From assembly GCA_027972325.1 (NCBI GenBank), contig JAPMOS010000006.1, forward strand, positions 846,501 to 910,500: 64,000 nucleotides of DNA. The letters run 5' to 3'. Origin of the DNA: Paratrimastix pyriformis (Eukaryota > Preaxostyla > Paratrimastigidae). The notes under the pieces are model-generated. The model was not told the DNA's origin. It saw nothing but the letters and a program-made list of their open reading frames with translations, and ran no database searches. How positions within the stretch are numbered: position 1 is the stretch's first letter; the number at the start of each line of letters is the position of its first letter. The translations under genes were made by a program, and so were the position numbers. Shown piece by piece: positions 37,601 to 49,571 of the stretch.

Positions 37601-40600
37601 TGGGGTGCGGGGCGGACCGGGTGAGCAGGTCGACGGTGGCCTTGGCGACGAAGGCCTGTTCGGCCGGGCCCAGGAGCTGCCCGGGGCAACCCAAGGGGAG
37701 GGCGCCCCCCGACAACCGCCAACCGCGAGATGAAGATTGGGCGGTGCGGTGCGGTGCGGTGCGGTGCGGTGCGGTGCGGTGCGGTGCGGTGCGGTGTAAG
37801 GGGCAAAGGGCAAGGGGGGCAAAGGCAGGGCGTCGGAGATGCGGGGAGAGGGGCGGCAGGGGGGAGCCGACGAGCCGACCCTGTACACTGCGGGGAAGAG
37901 GGCCGCCCAGAGGGCCATCGAGAGGGGCGCCGTCCGGTTGGCCAGGTGCCGCAGGGCGGCCACCGTCTGGGCGGTCGTGTAGGCCCGCAGCTCGCAGAGG
38001 AAGCTCACGTCCTGCCCCACCAGCTGCACACCCGTCAAAGCCGCCCCCGCCCCGCCCCACCCAACCCCAGGGGCGCCCACCCAACGATGCCTCCGGCGGT
38101 CAGGGCGGGTCCTCGTGGCTCAGGGGGCGCGGGGCGTGGAGGCATACGGGATGGGGCGAGCTGTTGCGGGGCGGGGGGCGGGGCGGACGTGGCGGGCGGC
38201 GGGGCAGCTGAGGACCCCCGGGCCGGCGGCCGGGGCGGGGCAGCCCTGGATGGCCGGCAGGCGGGCGTTGTGGAGGGCGCAGCGAGGGGGCGTCTCGGGT
38301 GCGAGGACGCTGAGGAGCAGGTCCTGGGCCAGGTGGAACCAGACTTTGCTCGAGTCCCAGTCCTGGCCCGCAAGCAGGAAGTGCAGCCGCTCCGGCAGCG
38401 ACTGCCCGCACCCCCAGCCCACACCACCAGCCGGCCCCCATTAGCCAAACCAGCCACGGAGGTCAGCGGCCGAGGGCTGGGGCTGGGGCTGGGGCTGGGG
38501 CTGGGGCTGGGGCGAGGCGGAGGCGAGGCGGGGCCGACCTTGGAGACGGTGTCGTGGTAGAGGCAGAAGAAGCGGCTGCGCAGCTCGTAGTTGGGAGCCC
38601 GGAGGCCCATCATGAAGGCCTTCTCGAGGGGCGCGAAGGAGCCCTCCTGGCTCTCGAGCAGCTCCGTGTAGAGCCCGTAGGCCGTCCGCAGGCCGAGCTC
38701 CATCAGGCCCGGCAGCAGGGGCGCCAGGGGCTGGTAGCGGGTCCCTTGGGCCCCGTCGGCCATCATCTGCGCCCCGCGGCACACCACCCGGTCAGGACAC
38801 CACCCGGTCAGAACACCCGGTCAGAACACCCGGTCAGGGTCAGAACAGGGTCAGAACACCACCCGGTCAGGACACCACCCGGTCAGGGTCAGAACACCAC
38901 CCGGTCAGGGTCAGAACACCACCCGGTCAGGGTCAGAACACCACCCGGTCAGGGTCAGAACACCACCCGGTCAGGGTCAGGACATCACCCGGTCACGATC
39001 AGGACATCACCCGGTCAGGCGCTCAGCCGAGAAGCTATGCGATGGGGCGAGGCGGGGCGGCGGGGCGGGGCTGTGGTGGCGTGGATTCGCCGGTGATGCC
39101 GGCCAGGGGGCCCCCATCCGATGGGGTGCGGGGGCGCAGGTGGGTGCGTGGGTGGGTGCGGTGCGGTGGGGCGGGGCGGGGCGGACCATGTCGAAGCGCT
39201 CGAGGAGCTTGGTGACGTAGGCGATGCGGACGAGGTTGGCCATGGCCGGCGGGCGCCGCTCAGGGATGGCCGCCGGGGCGGCCGGGGCCCTCAGGCCTGC
39301 GGGGGGGGCCGCCCCCAGGGCCCCAGGACCCCCGAGGAGACGGGTCGGCGTGCCCGGGGCGGCCGGCGGGGGCTGGTCCCTGGTGTCGGGGCCGATGTGG
39401 ACGATGGCCGCCGACGGGGGGGCCGGGTTGAGGGAGGGCGCCACGATGTGCAGCATCAGCCGGCTCGCGTACTCCACCAGAGGTGGCTGCCCACAACCAC
39501 GGCCAGCAGCCAAACATCCAGCAGCCAAACATCCAGCAGCCAAACAGCCAGCAGCCAGCAGCCAGCAGCCAACCCGAGGCGAAGAACAGCCAACAGCCGA
39601 CCCCAAGCCCCGCGCCCGTGAGTGTCTTGCCTCCGGGGGGGAGGTGAGGCGGCGCTGGGTGGGTGGGCGTGCGAGTGCGGACGTAGTAGCAGCGGTCGAC
39701 GAGGGCCGTGAGGCCGTCGATGAGGCGCGAGCAGATGCTGGTGGCGGCCCCGAGGCGGCCGTCCAGCGGAGGAGCAGCTCGGAGAGGCCCATGATCACCT
39801 CCGAGGCCACCCCCAGCGTGGGCAGCCCTGCCAGGCCCGCCGCCGGGGCCGGCATGACGGGCTGCGTGGGCCCCCTTGGGCCCGCCTGCCTCGAGGCCGG
39901 GGCCGCCTCGTAGAAGAGGGCCGTGGCCCCTCCGACAGGCGGCTCCCGAAGAACTGGCTGGTCGCCTGCACCTGCTGCACCCCCCCCCCCCCCCCCCCCC
40001 CCACTCAAACACACACAAACACACAAACACACATCACCACCGCCACCAGCAGCCGTTGCAGAACCACCATCACCATCACTCATCATCATCATCAGCGGGA
40101 AGGGCAGCTGCTGGGCCCCGCGGGCAGCCCCAGCGACCGCTCGGGGTGGGCGTGGGGCGGGGGCGCGTGGGCGGCTGGCGGACCATCCTGAGGTCCTTCT
40201 GGCCGAAGAGGAGGCGCAGGTGGTTGTCGAGGACCATCTTGGAGGCCCGCTTCCAGAGCTGGTACACCTGCTGGGCGGTCGGCTCGGGCATCACGGCCGG
40301 GTCGTCCTCCGAGAAGAGCAGCCGAACCTGCCCCGCCGAGTGTCCCGCCCCCCCACGGGCAGCAGGCCGGCAACCGACGAGCAGAAATGAGCCCAATGAC
40401 CACCCGCTCATCGGCCCACCTGATCGCGAGCCCCGGGAAGGCGGGACCGGGGCGCGGACCTGGACGAGGAGGGGCACCAGGGGAACCGACTGGACGATGG
40501 CCAGCTGGTGGGCCTGCTGGGCCTGCTCGGGGGTGGGCTGTTGTTGTTGTTGTTGCTGCTGCTGCTGCTGGGCCGGGATGACCTGCTTGTCGAGCAGGTG

Positions 40601-40727
40601 GCTGGCCATGAGCTGGTGGAAGAACCGGTACACATCCCCGATCAGCTGCCGGGTCTGGGGCTCCAGCTGCCAGCCCTCGGCCGGCGGGGCCGGCGGGAGG
40701 GGCCGCTCCCCAGGGCCCGCCGCGGGG

Positions 40728-40760
<33 letters not shown>

Positions 40761-41233
40761 GGGCCGGGCCGGGGCTTCTCGGGGGACAGCGACTGAGAGC
40801 GTTCGCCCTTGCCCTTGCCGCGGCCCTTGGCCCCCGATGTCCGGGTGGGACTGGGGCTGGCCCGATGGGCCCGCTTGCGCCCCACAGCCCGGCCGGGCGA
40901 GTCGGGCGCCCCGGCGGTCGTGGATGGGGGCGACCCGGCCGCGCCGCCCTCCTCCGCGGCGGGCCCTCCCTCGGCCCCCGTGGCGTTGGCAGAGGCGGCG
41001 GCGGCGGCGGCGGCGGCGATGGCGGAGGGCGAGAGGACGGCCATCAGCGAGGCGAGGATCTCCAGCACCAGGCGCACCATCTCCCCGCTCGCAAACTGCC
41101 ACACGCCCCCACGCCCCCACGCCCGCCCGCCCACAACGCCGGAGGGACTCCTCGTGAGCCTCGTGCAGGGCCGGTTGCGGGGTGGGCCGCCATGGTGGGT
41201 CCCAGCCCAGCCCAGCCCCACCCCCCCTGTGCG

Positions 41234-41279
<46 letters not shown>

Positions 41280-44200
41280 GACGGCGGGGCGGACCAGTTC
41301 CGGGTCGAGCGGGATGACTTCGGGCCGGGCGCCGAGGCAGATGCGCAGCTCGTTGAGCAGGGCACGCACCAGGACGGTGCCGAAGGGGCCCTCGAGGTGC
41401 TCCGGGACGGCCACGAAGGCCCGGTACATGGTCAGCGAGGCCCGGAAGTAGGCCCGCCGCCGGGCGGGTTCGTTGGCCAGGAGGGTCTGGATGGAGCTCC
41501 GCGGGGGCGCCTGGGGCGGGGCCGGCGGGCCCCCCGCAGGGGCTTCGGGTGCCGGGGGCGCGTACTGCAGCAGCAGGTGGAAGCTGCCCCGGCGCCACAC
41601 CTGGGCCGCCCGCTGAATCAGCGCCAGCGCCTCGCCCGAGCCCATGCCCTGGACCAACTCCACCCCCCCCACCCGGCCCCAGCAGCACAAGTCAGCCCCC
41701 AACGACCAGGCCGAGGGGACGAAACGAGGGGGCCGAGGGGGGACGGAGGGTGCGGGCCGAGGGCCGGGGGCGGACCTGGCCGAGGAGGAGCCGCTGGAGG
41801 ATGGAGACGATCTTGTCGGCCGTGGCCGGGTCGAGCCGGTACCGGGACGCCAGCTGCCCCCCGAGAAGGAACACCGCCCCAAGCCCGTCCCCACGGTCAC
41901 AGGCCAGAAGATGGCAGGGCAGGGCAGGGCAGGGCAGGGCAGGGCAGGGCAGGGCAGGGCAGGGCAGGGCAGGGTGTGGGGGCACGCGAGGGCCGGGGGG
42001 CGGACGGGGTCGACATCCTCGGTGATGGCGATGGCCTCGAGGCCCAGCGGCATCTGGTCGTCCTCCCGGGGGGCCCGGGGGCGCTCCTTGTCCTTGTCCT
42101 TGCTGGGGTCCGCCTCGGCCGGGGGCCGGCCCCCCGGGGCTGCAGCTGGGGGCTCCTCGACGGCCATCGGCTCGGCCCCCTTGGTGGCAGTGGCAGTGGC
42201 CGGGGCGGGGGTGGTCGTGGGGCCGCCCTCCTTGCCGTCCTGGTCCCTGCTGCCTGCCTCCTTACTGGCGGCTTCCTTTGACTGCTGTTGTTGGGCGGCG
42301 GCGGCGGCGGCAGCAGCGGCAGCGGCGGCGGCAGCAGCAGCGGCGGCGGCGGGGGGCCCGCGCTTTGTGAGCTTGAACGAGACGTGGGGCGCCTGGCGGG
42401 CGGCCTCCTCGGGGGGCCGCTCGTCCTCGATGACGGGCGCAAAGCCGCCCGCGGGGGGCGGCGAGGGCGCCCGGGGGGGCTGGGCCGGTGGGGCCGGATG
42501 GGCAGCCTCGGTGCGGTGCTCCCAGGTGAGGAGCACCTCGACCAGGTCCAGCAGCAGCTTCCGCTCGCCCTGGGGCCCGCCGCTCGTCTGGACCAGCTTG
42601 CCCACGGCGTCCACCAGGAAGGGGGCCAGCAGGGGCCGGGCCGGGTAGAAGAGGGCCTCGTGGCGCAGCAGGGCCGAGCAGAGGGCCATCACCATGGGCC
42701 CGCCCTCGTCGGCCATCTTGGCGAACCGCTTCAGCCAGGGCTGCCGCACCATGGCCGGCAGCCGCACCGCCCGGGGGACGGCCAGCCCCGTGGGGGGGGC
42801 GCCTCCGGCTGCGGCTGCGGCTGCGGCGGTGGCCATCATCTCGGCCTGCTGGGTGCGGACGGCCATGGCGGGCAGCAGGTAGTCCAGGGCCAGCCGGTGG
42901 ATCTGGCCCCGGCCCAGGCTCTCGGCGTGGTGGAGGCGCATCACCCCGACCAGCACCTCGACCGCGGCCCGGCCCATGGGCGGGTAGACGCGCACCATCA
43001 GGCTCGCCAGCAGCAGGGCGCAGGGCCGGGCCAGGCTGACCTCGCTGTCCTTCTCCAGCTGGGCCCCCACGAAGCCGCTCAGGGCCCGGTAGTGGGCCGG
43101 CCGGGCCAGCAGGTCGGGGCGCCGCTGGACGATGGTCAGGGCTGTCAGGGCCCACTCGGCCCGCAGCGGGTCGTCGGCCGTGGCGGGCAGGGCCTGCCCC
43201 AGCAGCTCCACCAGCCCGTCAAGCAGCGTCGCCGCGGGCCCGCCCGCCGCCCCGGAGCCACCCTCGGCCCCGGCCGCCCCGGGCCGGGGGGCCTGGCGGG
43301 GAGCCGCCAGCAGGGCGGCCAGGTCATGGCGGGTGTCGTGGGCCTGGCGGAGCAGGGGCACCACCAGGTGCGAGAGGGCCGCGCATTGCATGTCCGAGAA
43401 GGACGGGTTGTACTGCACCAGGAACTGCCGCAGAAGCTGCGCCCCCCGCCATGCCCAGCCCAGCCCAGCCCAGCCCAGCCCAGCCCAGCCCAGCCCAGCC
43501 CAGCCCAGCCCAGCCCAGCCACCACCCGGAGACAGGAGAAGAGCCACAGGGATGAGGCCAGGTGGCCCTGACAGGCGGGGCGGGGCGCAGGGCGGGGGCT
43601 GGTGGCCGACCAGGATGCGGAGGGGCAGGGGGGCCGTGGCGGGCAGGGTCTCGGCCAGCCAGGTGCGCAGGGGCGTCACCGCGGCCGGGCAGGTGGTGCG
43701 GAGGGAGAGCCAGGGCAGGGCCCAGGTGAAGATGTGCCGCGGCAGCTGCTCTTGGGCCTCGGGGCACTGCAGGTAGGCCAGCAGGGCCTTCGTGCACCGA
43801 CGCGCCGGCCGCACCTGCAGCCCAGCGAAATGCGGTGGGGCGGGCCGGGGCGGGGATGAGAGCCGACCGAGGGTCGGGGGCAAGGACGGGGCAAGGACGG
43901 GGGGGGGAAGGGGGGGGGGGGGAAGGACGGGGGGCAAGGACGGGGGGCGGACCTGCTCCAGGACCCAGTCGGCCTGGGAGACGGTCAGCAGCTTATTTTG
44001 GGCGGCCGTGGGCGGGGCCGGGGCCGGGGGCTGGTGGTCGCCCGCCGGCGGCGGGGGCTCGGGCAGGGCGGCGAAGAAGTCCTCGGCCCCCTGGACGGGC
44101 GGCTCGACCGGGGTGACGGGCAGGTTCCACCGGTCGGCGGTGCGGGGCCCCATCTGGTCGGCCACCTGGGGCCACAGGGCCGGCTGGTAGGCCACCAGGC

Positions 44201-47200
44201 GCCCCAGCAGGGCCGCCCGCAGGTGGGCCATGTCCACGTAGCGCGGGGCGCCGGCCGGGGGCGGCTCGGTGGCCCGGAGCAGGTCGGGGAGCCGCTTGAT
44301 GAGGGCCTCGTGCAGGGCGGCGCTCTCGTGGCGGTAGTGCAGCAGCCGAACCAGCAGCGACCCGCAGCCGGGCTGGGCCAGGGCCCCCGGGCGCAGGAAG
44401 AGGTCCACGTACTCGCGCCCGAACCGGTCCAGGTAGATGCACAGCGGCCGCACGTGCCCCGGGGGCCCCGGCAGCCGCGCCGCCACCACAGAGGGGGCCG
44501 CCGGGCCCGCCGGTTCGGGGGGCGCCACAGCAGCCTCGGCACCCGGCCCGGTGGCGGCCGTGGTGCCCGAGGAGGGCGAAGGGGCCACGGATGACGGCGG
44601 GGCCGGGGGGAGAGCCAGCGGACCGGGGGCCGTGGCCGGGGCGGGGGCCGGGGGGGCCGGGGGCGAGACGGGCGGGATGTGCGGGGCCGGGGGCAGCACC
44701 GGAGGGGCGGCGGGGGCCGCCCGGGGCGGGGTCCGCGACCGTCCGGCGACGGCGACGGCGACGGAGGGGGCGGCAGGCGGGAGGGCGGGTCCCTTGGCGG
44801 CCAGGGCGGCTGGCTGGCGGTAGAGGTCCCGGTGGGGCATGACCCGGAAGCCCGTCGGGATGGGCGCGAAGAGCAGCGGGGCCGCGGGGGGCAAGCGCCG
44901 GTTGCGGTCGAGGGCGCCGGCGGTGGTGTGGACGGTGGTCAGGGCGGCGGCCTGGTCGGCCCCCTCGAGGGCGGCCACCTGGGCGAGCAGCCGGTCCCGG
45001 GTGCGGGGGTCCTCCTTCTGGCCCTGCAGCACGAAGGTGGCCAGCTCGGCCATGGCGGCCGCCAGGCGGGCCTGGTGCGGGTCCAGGGGCTCCCCCACGG
45101 GGGCCTCGCGCATGATGTGGCCCAGGTCGTCGAGCAGCGTCCCCGGGAAGGTGGCCGCCGTGGGCAGGCTGGTCGAGCCCGCCAGGCGGGCCGTCAGGGC
45201 CACCCGCTGGGCGGTCAGGGTGCGCCAGCTCGAGTAGCCGTGGAAGGCGGGCCGCAGGTAGACGTGCAGGTCCTTGGGCTGGCGGCGCACCTTGCGCAGG
45301 CCGTCCCGGGCGGTGGCGTAGTGGGGCGTCGAGAGGCCCTTGAAGAGCACCACCGACACCCGCAGCAGCAGCTCCGAGCTCAGCACCAGCCGGCAGACGT
45401 ACGTCTCCCAGGGTAGCACCTTGGCCGGGCTGCCCGCCGAGGGGGCCGCCCGCCCGGGGGCCGGGCCAGCCGCGATGGGCGGCAGGACGGGCGGCGGGTG
45501 CGGGTGCAGGTGCCCCGCGCCGCCCCGGTGGGCAGCCCCAACGGGAGGCGCCCCTTGGGCCGAGGCCGCGGTGGCGGCGGTGGCGGTGGCGGTGGCGGCT
45601 GTGGAGTCGGGGACCGGGGCCGGGGCCGGGGCCGGGGCCGGGGCCGGGGCCGGGGCCGGGGCGAGGGCAGCAGCCGGGGAGGTGGCGGGAACGGGGGCGG
45701 GGGCAGCCGGGGCAGCCTGTGGGGCTGCGGGCTGGGACTCCTCGTGCTGGAAGGCCACCGCCGCCTGGAAGATGGCGAACGCGCACTGGGGGGGGGGGGT
45801 GGGGGCACGGGCGGGGCGGACGTCTTCGTACTGGGCCAGGTGGTAGCGGAGCACAGGGTCCCGAGCCCCGACATACCTGTGGGGGCCGAGCCGGGGCGCG
45901 CAGGGGAGCGGATCGTGGGTCGGAAGTTGGAGCGGCGGGCCGGGGGGGGGGACATCCCGGCGGGCGAGGGCCACGGGGAGGGTGCGGGCAGACGCCGCAG
46001 ACCGGCGAAGCAGAGCTGCCACGGGGTCAGGTCGCCCCTCGGCCTCCTCGCCCCCCGGCGCCGGCTCGACCCCATCCGCCCCGGCGGCCCCCTGGGGCGC
46101 CTGTGCCTGGGGCTGTGCCTGGGGCTGTGCCTGTGCCTGTCCCTGGGGCTGGGGCTGGGGCTGGGTGGCGGGTGTGTGCGGGGCGGGGTGCCCGTGGGCG
46201 GCGAGGAGTTCGTCGAGCTCGAAGTGGGTGCAGAGCTCCCACAGGACCCGCTCGACGAGGCCCCGCAGGGGCCCCGAGGGCACCCGGAGGCCGTGTGGCT
46301 GGCCGGGGCGGCACTCGGCGAAGAGCACCGGGGCCCGCAGGCGCAGCAGTAGGTGGAAAGCGCTCAGGTAGCCAGTCCGCTGGGGCAGCGTCTGCAGGCG
46401 GGGCAGCCCCAGCTGGGCGGCCGCCTCATCGCCCGAGGGGGTTCCCTGCCCCTGCCCCTGCCCCTGGGGGGACGGCATGCAGAGCTGCCGCCAGGCCTCG
46501 GCCGCCGGGGCGGGGCCGCCCAGGGCCCCCAGGACGGCCCCCATGTCGGGCGGCCGCGGGTGTGGGACGCTCCCCGCCGCAACGGCCGCGGCCTGTGTGG
46601 GGGACAGCTGGGGCGGCCGGCCCTGGTCGGGGTTGCCCACGGGGCGCAGGGGCAGCACCAGGGGCGGCACCGGGTCCGGGGCCGCCAGGGCCGCCAGCAC
46701 GACCCGGGCCACCTCGTCAAGCGGGCACCAGTCCTCATCGGCCGCGGAGGCCCCTCCCTTGGCGCCAGTGGCGGGGGCGGCTGTGGGCGTGGGCTCGGGG
46801 GCCAGGGGCCCCAGCCAGGCGCGGCACTCGGCGGGCCGCATCAGCAGCAGCCAGCGGACGAGGACGTCCACGTGGGCCCAGGGGGTCAGCACCAGGTCGG
46901 GGGCCTCGGGCGGGGTGGGGTAGAGGTGCCCCGGGAAGACCAGGGGCGGCATGCAGGGGCTGGCCAGGGGCTGGTCGCCCTCGGGCTGGGGCAGCCCCAG
47001 GGCACCGGGTCGGGGCCGGCCCAGGTGGGCCAGTGGGCCCGTAGAGGCCCAGACCGCCAGGGCCATCAGGGCCGCCGGGGCTGCCGCGGGCGGCGGCAGG
47101 GAAGCATGCCCAGGGGATGCAGCGTCCGGAGCAAGTCCCGCAGGATGGGCCCGACGTGGGGCGCAACCCGAGGAGGTGGGGGGGCGGGGGCGGGGCGGGG

Positions 47201-49533
47201 GCGGGGGCGGGGCGGGGGCGGGGCGGGGGGGGGGGGGGCGGGGGGGGGGGGGGGGGGCGGGGCGGGGCGGGGCGGGGGGGGGGGGGGGGCGGGGGGGGGA
47301 TCGGGTGGGGACGGATGGCCATGGCGGGAGGGACGGATGGGCCATGGCGGGAGGGCAGCACGAAGCGGGACGGGCGGGGGCGGGGCCGGGCGCTGCTGCG
47401 GACCTGCAGGGCGGACAGGAGGGCCCGCAGCAGGAGGCGCTGGTGGTCGGCCACCCAGCGCCGGGGCAGCACGCGGATGAGGGCGTGCAGGGCAGCCGCG
47501 CCGCCCATCTGGGACCCGCACACCACCAGCCGGGCCCACGGGGGGGGAGGGGAGGAGCGAGATGAGCCGGCGGACCAGCACCGGCACGCGGCGGCGGCAG
47601 GGGAGAAGAGCGGGGAGCGGGGGCAGGAAGGGCGAGGGGGTCCCGGGCGGCGTGCGAGGGGAGCCTGCCGAGCGGGGGCCGCTCAGACCCGGGTGTTCCA
47701 CGCGTCGCCCGCGCAGCACTCGGCGGCCCGGGCGGCGACGGCCTCGAAGAGGGCCCGGGCCCCGGCGGCCTCGGGGTCGGCCCCCAGGGCACCCTCGCGC
47801 TCGTCGCCCTCGGGGGGCTCCTCGTCGGGCAGCTCGGCCCCCAGGGCCGCCCCGTCGCTCATGAAAGCCTCCCCCTCGCCGCCCTCCTCGCCCTCGGGGC
47901 CGCCACCCGGAGCCGACGCCCGGCCCGCGGCCCCCCCGCCACCGGCCGACCCACCGGGGGCCTCAGGGCCCTCGTGCAGGTCGCGGTCGTGGTCGGCCGG
48001 GCCCTCGAAGCTGCCCTCGTCGGCCGAGCCGGCCGAGGGGCGCCGCTCCAGGAGCGACCCCGGGACACCCGCCACCCCCGCGGCGGCCCCCGACTCGGCC
48101 GGGGGCGCGGGCGAGCGGGAGGGTGCCGGCTCCTCGGCCTCGTCGCCCTCGGCCTTGATCGAGGCGGGCCCCTCGGGCCCCTCGGCGGGCCCCTCGAGGA
48201 CCCCCTCCGTCCCGGCGGACCCCTCGAGGGGCAGCTTGAGCGTGTGCTTGCTCACCATGCCCCCGCCGACACCCACCCCCACCATCCCCCCTGGCCGCCG
48301 CCCCGCAGCCGCCCCCACCGCCGCCGCGCCGGCGGCTGTCTGCCCCGGGGAGGCCGCCCCGGCCCCCGGTGGTGGGGCAGCCTGACCGGCCGAGGGGGCG
48401 GGGGGTCCCGCCCGGGGCCGGCCCCCCGTGGCCAGGAGGGCCGTGCTGAGGAGGAGCACCAGGGCGGCCCGGGCCACGAGGAGCACCTCGCGCCGGTCCG
48501 ACTGCAGGCCCGCGAAGAGCCCCTCCACCAGCAGGGCCGGCTCGAGGGTCAGCAGGGGCGCCCATGCCCCCCGGGCCGCCGCCGCGGGGGCCTCGCAGAC
48601 GAGCAGCAGGGCGAAGTGGCGCGTCAGGCCGTGCACCAGGGCCCGCCCCTCGGCCCGCACGTCGGGGTCCTCGTCGGCGGCCGCCCGCAGGGCGATCCCC
48701 ACCAGCCGCAGGAAGAAGTCCCGCTCGGCCTGCTGCATGGGGGCCGTCTTCAGGGGCGCCACGTAGGCCGGGTACTCGGCCGGGGCCGGGCAAGCACAGC
48801 CGCCATCCTCGGGTTCCCCCGCTCGGCCCGCCGCCTGGCGCAGCGAGGGCGCGATGAAGGCGCCCGGGTCGGTGGCCGTCCCTGATGGTTGGTGGCCATG
48901 GCCATGGCAATGGCCGGGGGGATGCGATGGCGGCCACCACGTGAGTCGGCCCGTGATGCGGAGGGAGGGGCGGAGGGAGGGGTGGAGGGGGGGCGGAGGG
49001 AGGGGCGGACCCTGGTGCGGGGAGGGCGAGGGCGTGGCCCGGGTGCGGGTGCCCACGAGCCGGTCCAGCCCGGTGGCCGGGAAGGGCAGCGGGCAGAGGG
49101 TCATGTCGTCCGGGTCCAGCGGCACCGAGCCGGGGTGCAGCCCCGCAGGCCCGTCGGTCGAGGCGTCCTCCCCGGGGTGCGGCAGCACAAGCTAGCCCCC
49201 ACGGTCAGACCAGACCCGCGCCGTCAGGCCCAGCCGCGTCCCCAGTGTCCCCCCCCCCCGCGGTGCCTTTCGTGGCCCGTTCCAACCGGGCCGCCGGGCC
49301 AGGGTGCGCTGCGTGCGGTGTGTGGACGGGCGCGGGCGCGGTGGCGGGCGGACGGGTGGGGGCGTGGGAGCGGACCGGAATGCCTGGGCGGTGGGGTCGG
49401 GGGGCGGGGCGTCCATGAGGGTGCTCAGGCAGCCCTTGATGAAGAGCAGCGCCTGCTTCTGCTCGGCCCCACGTCGGGTGGGCGGCACCACAGACAAACC
49501 GAGGGGGGCGTGTGAGGGCCAGGCGGAGATGCC

Positions 49534-49571
<38 letters not shown>

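Noticed and set aside
38783-39020. 22-bp repeats as a CRISPR array
   Set aside because: The copies are contiguous or separated by repeat fragments, with no unique spacers and no cas genes; it is a minisatellite.
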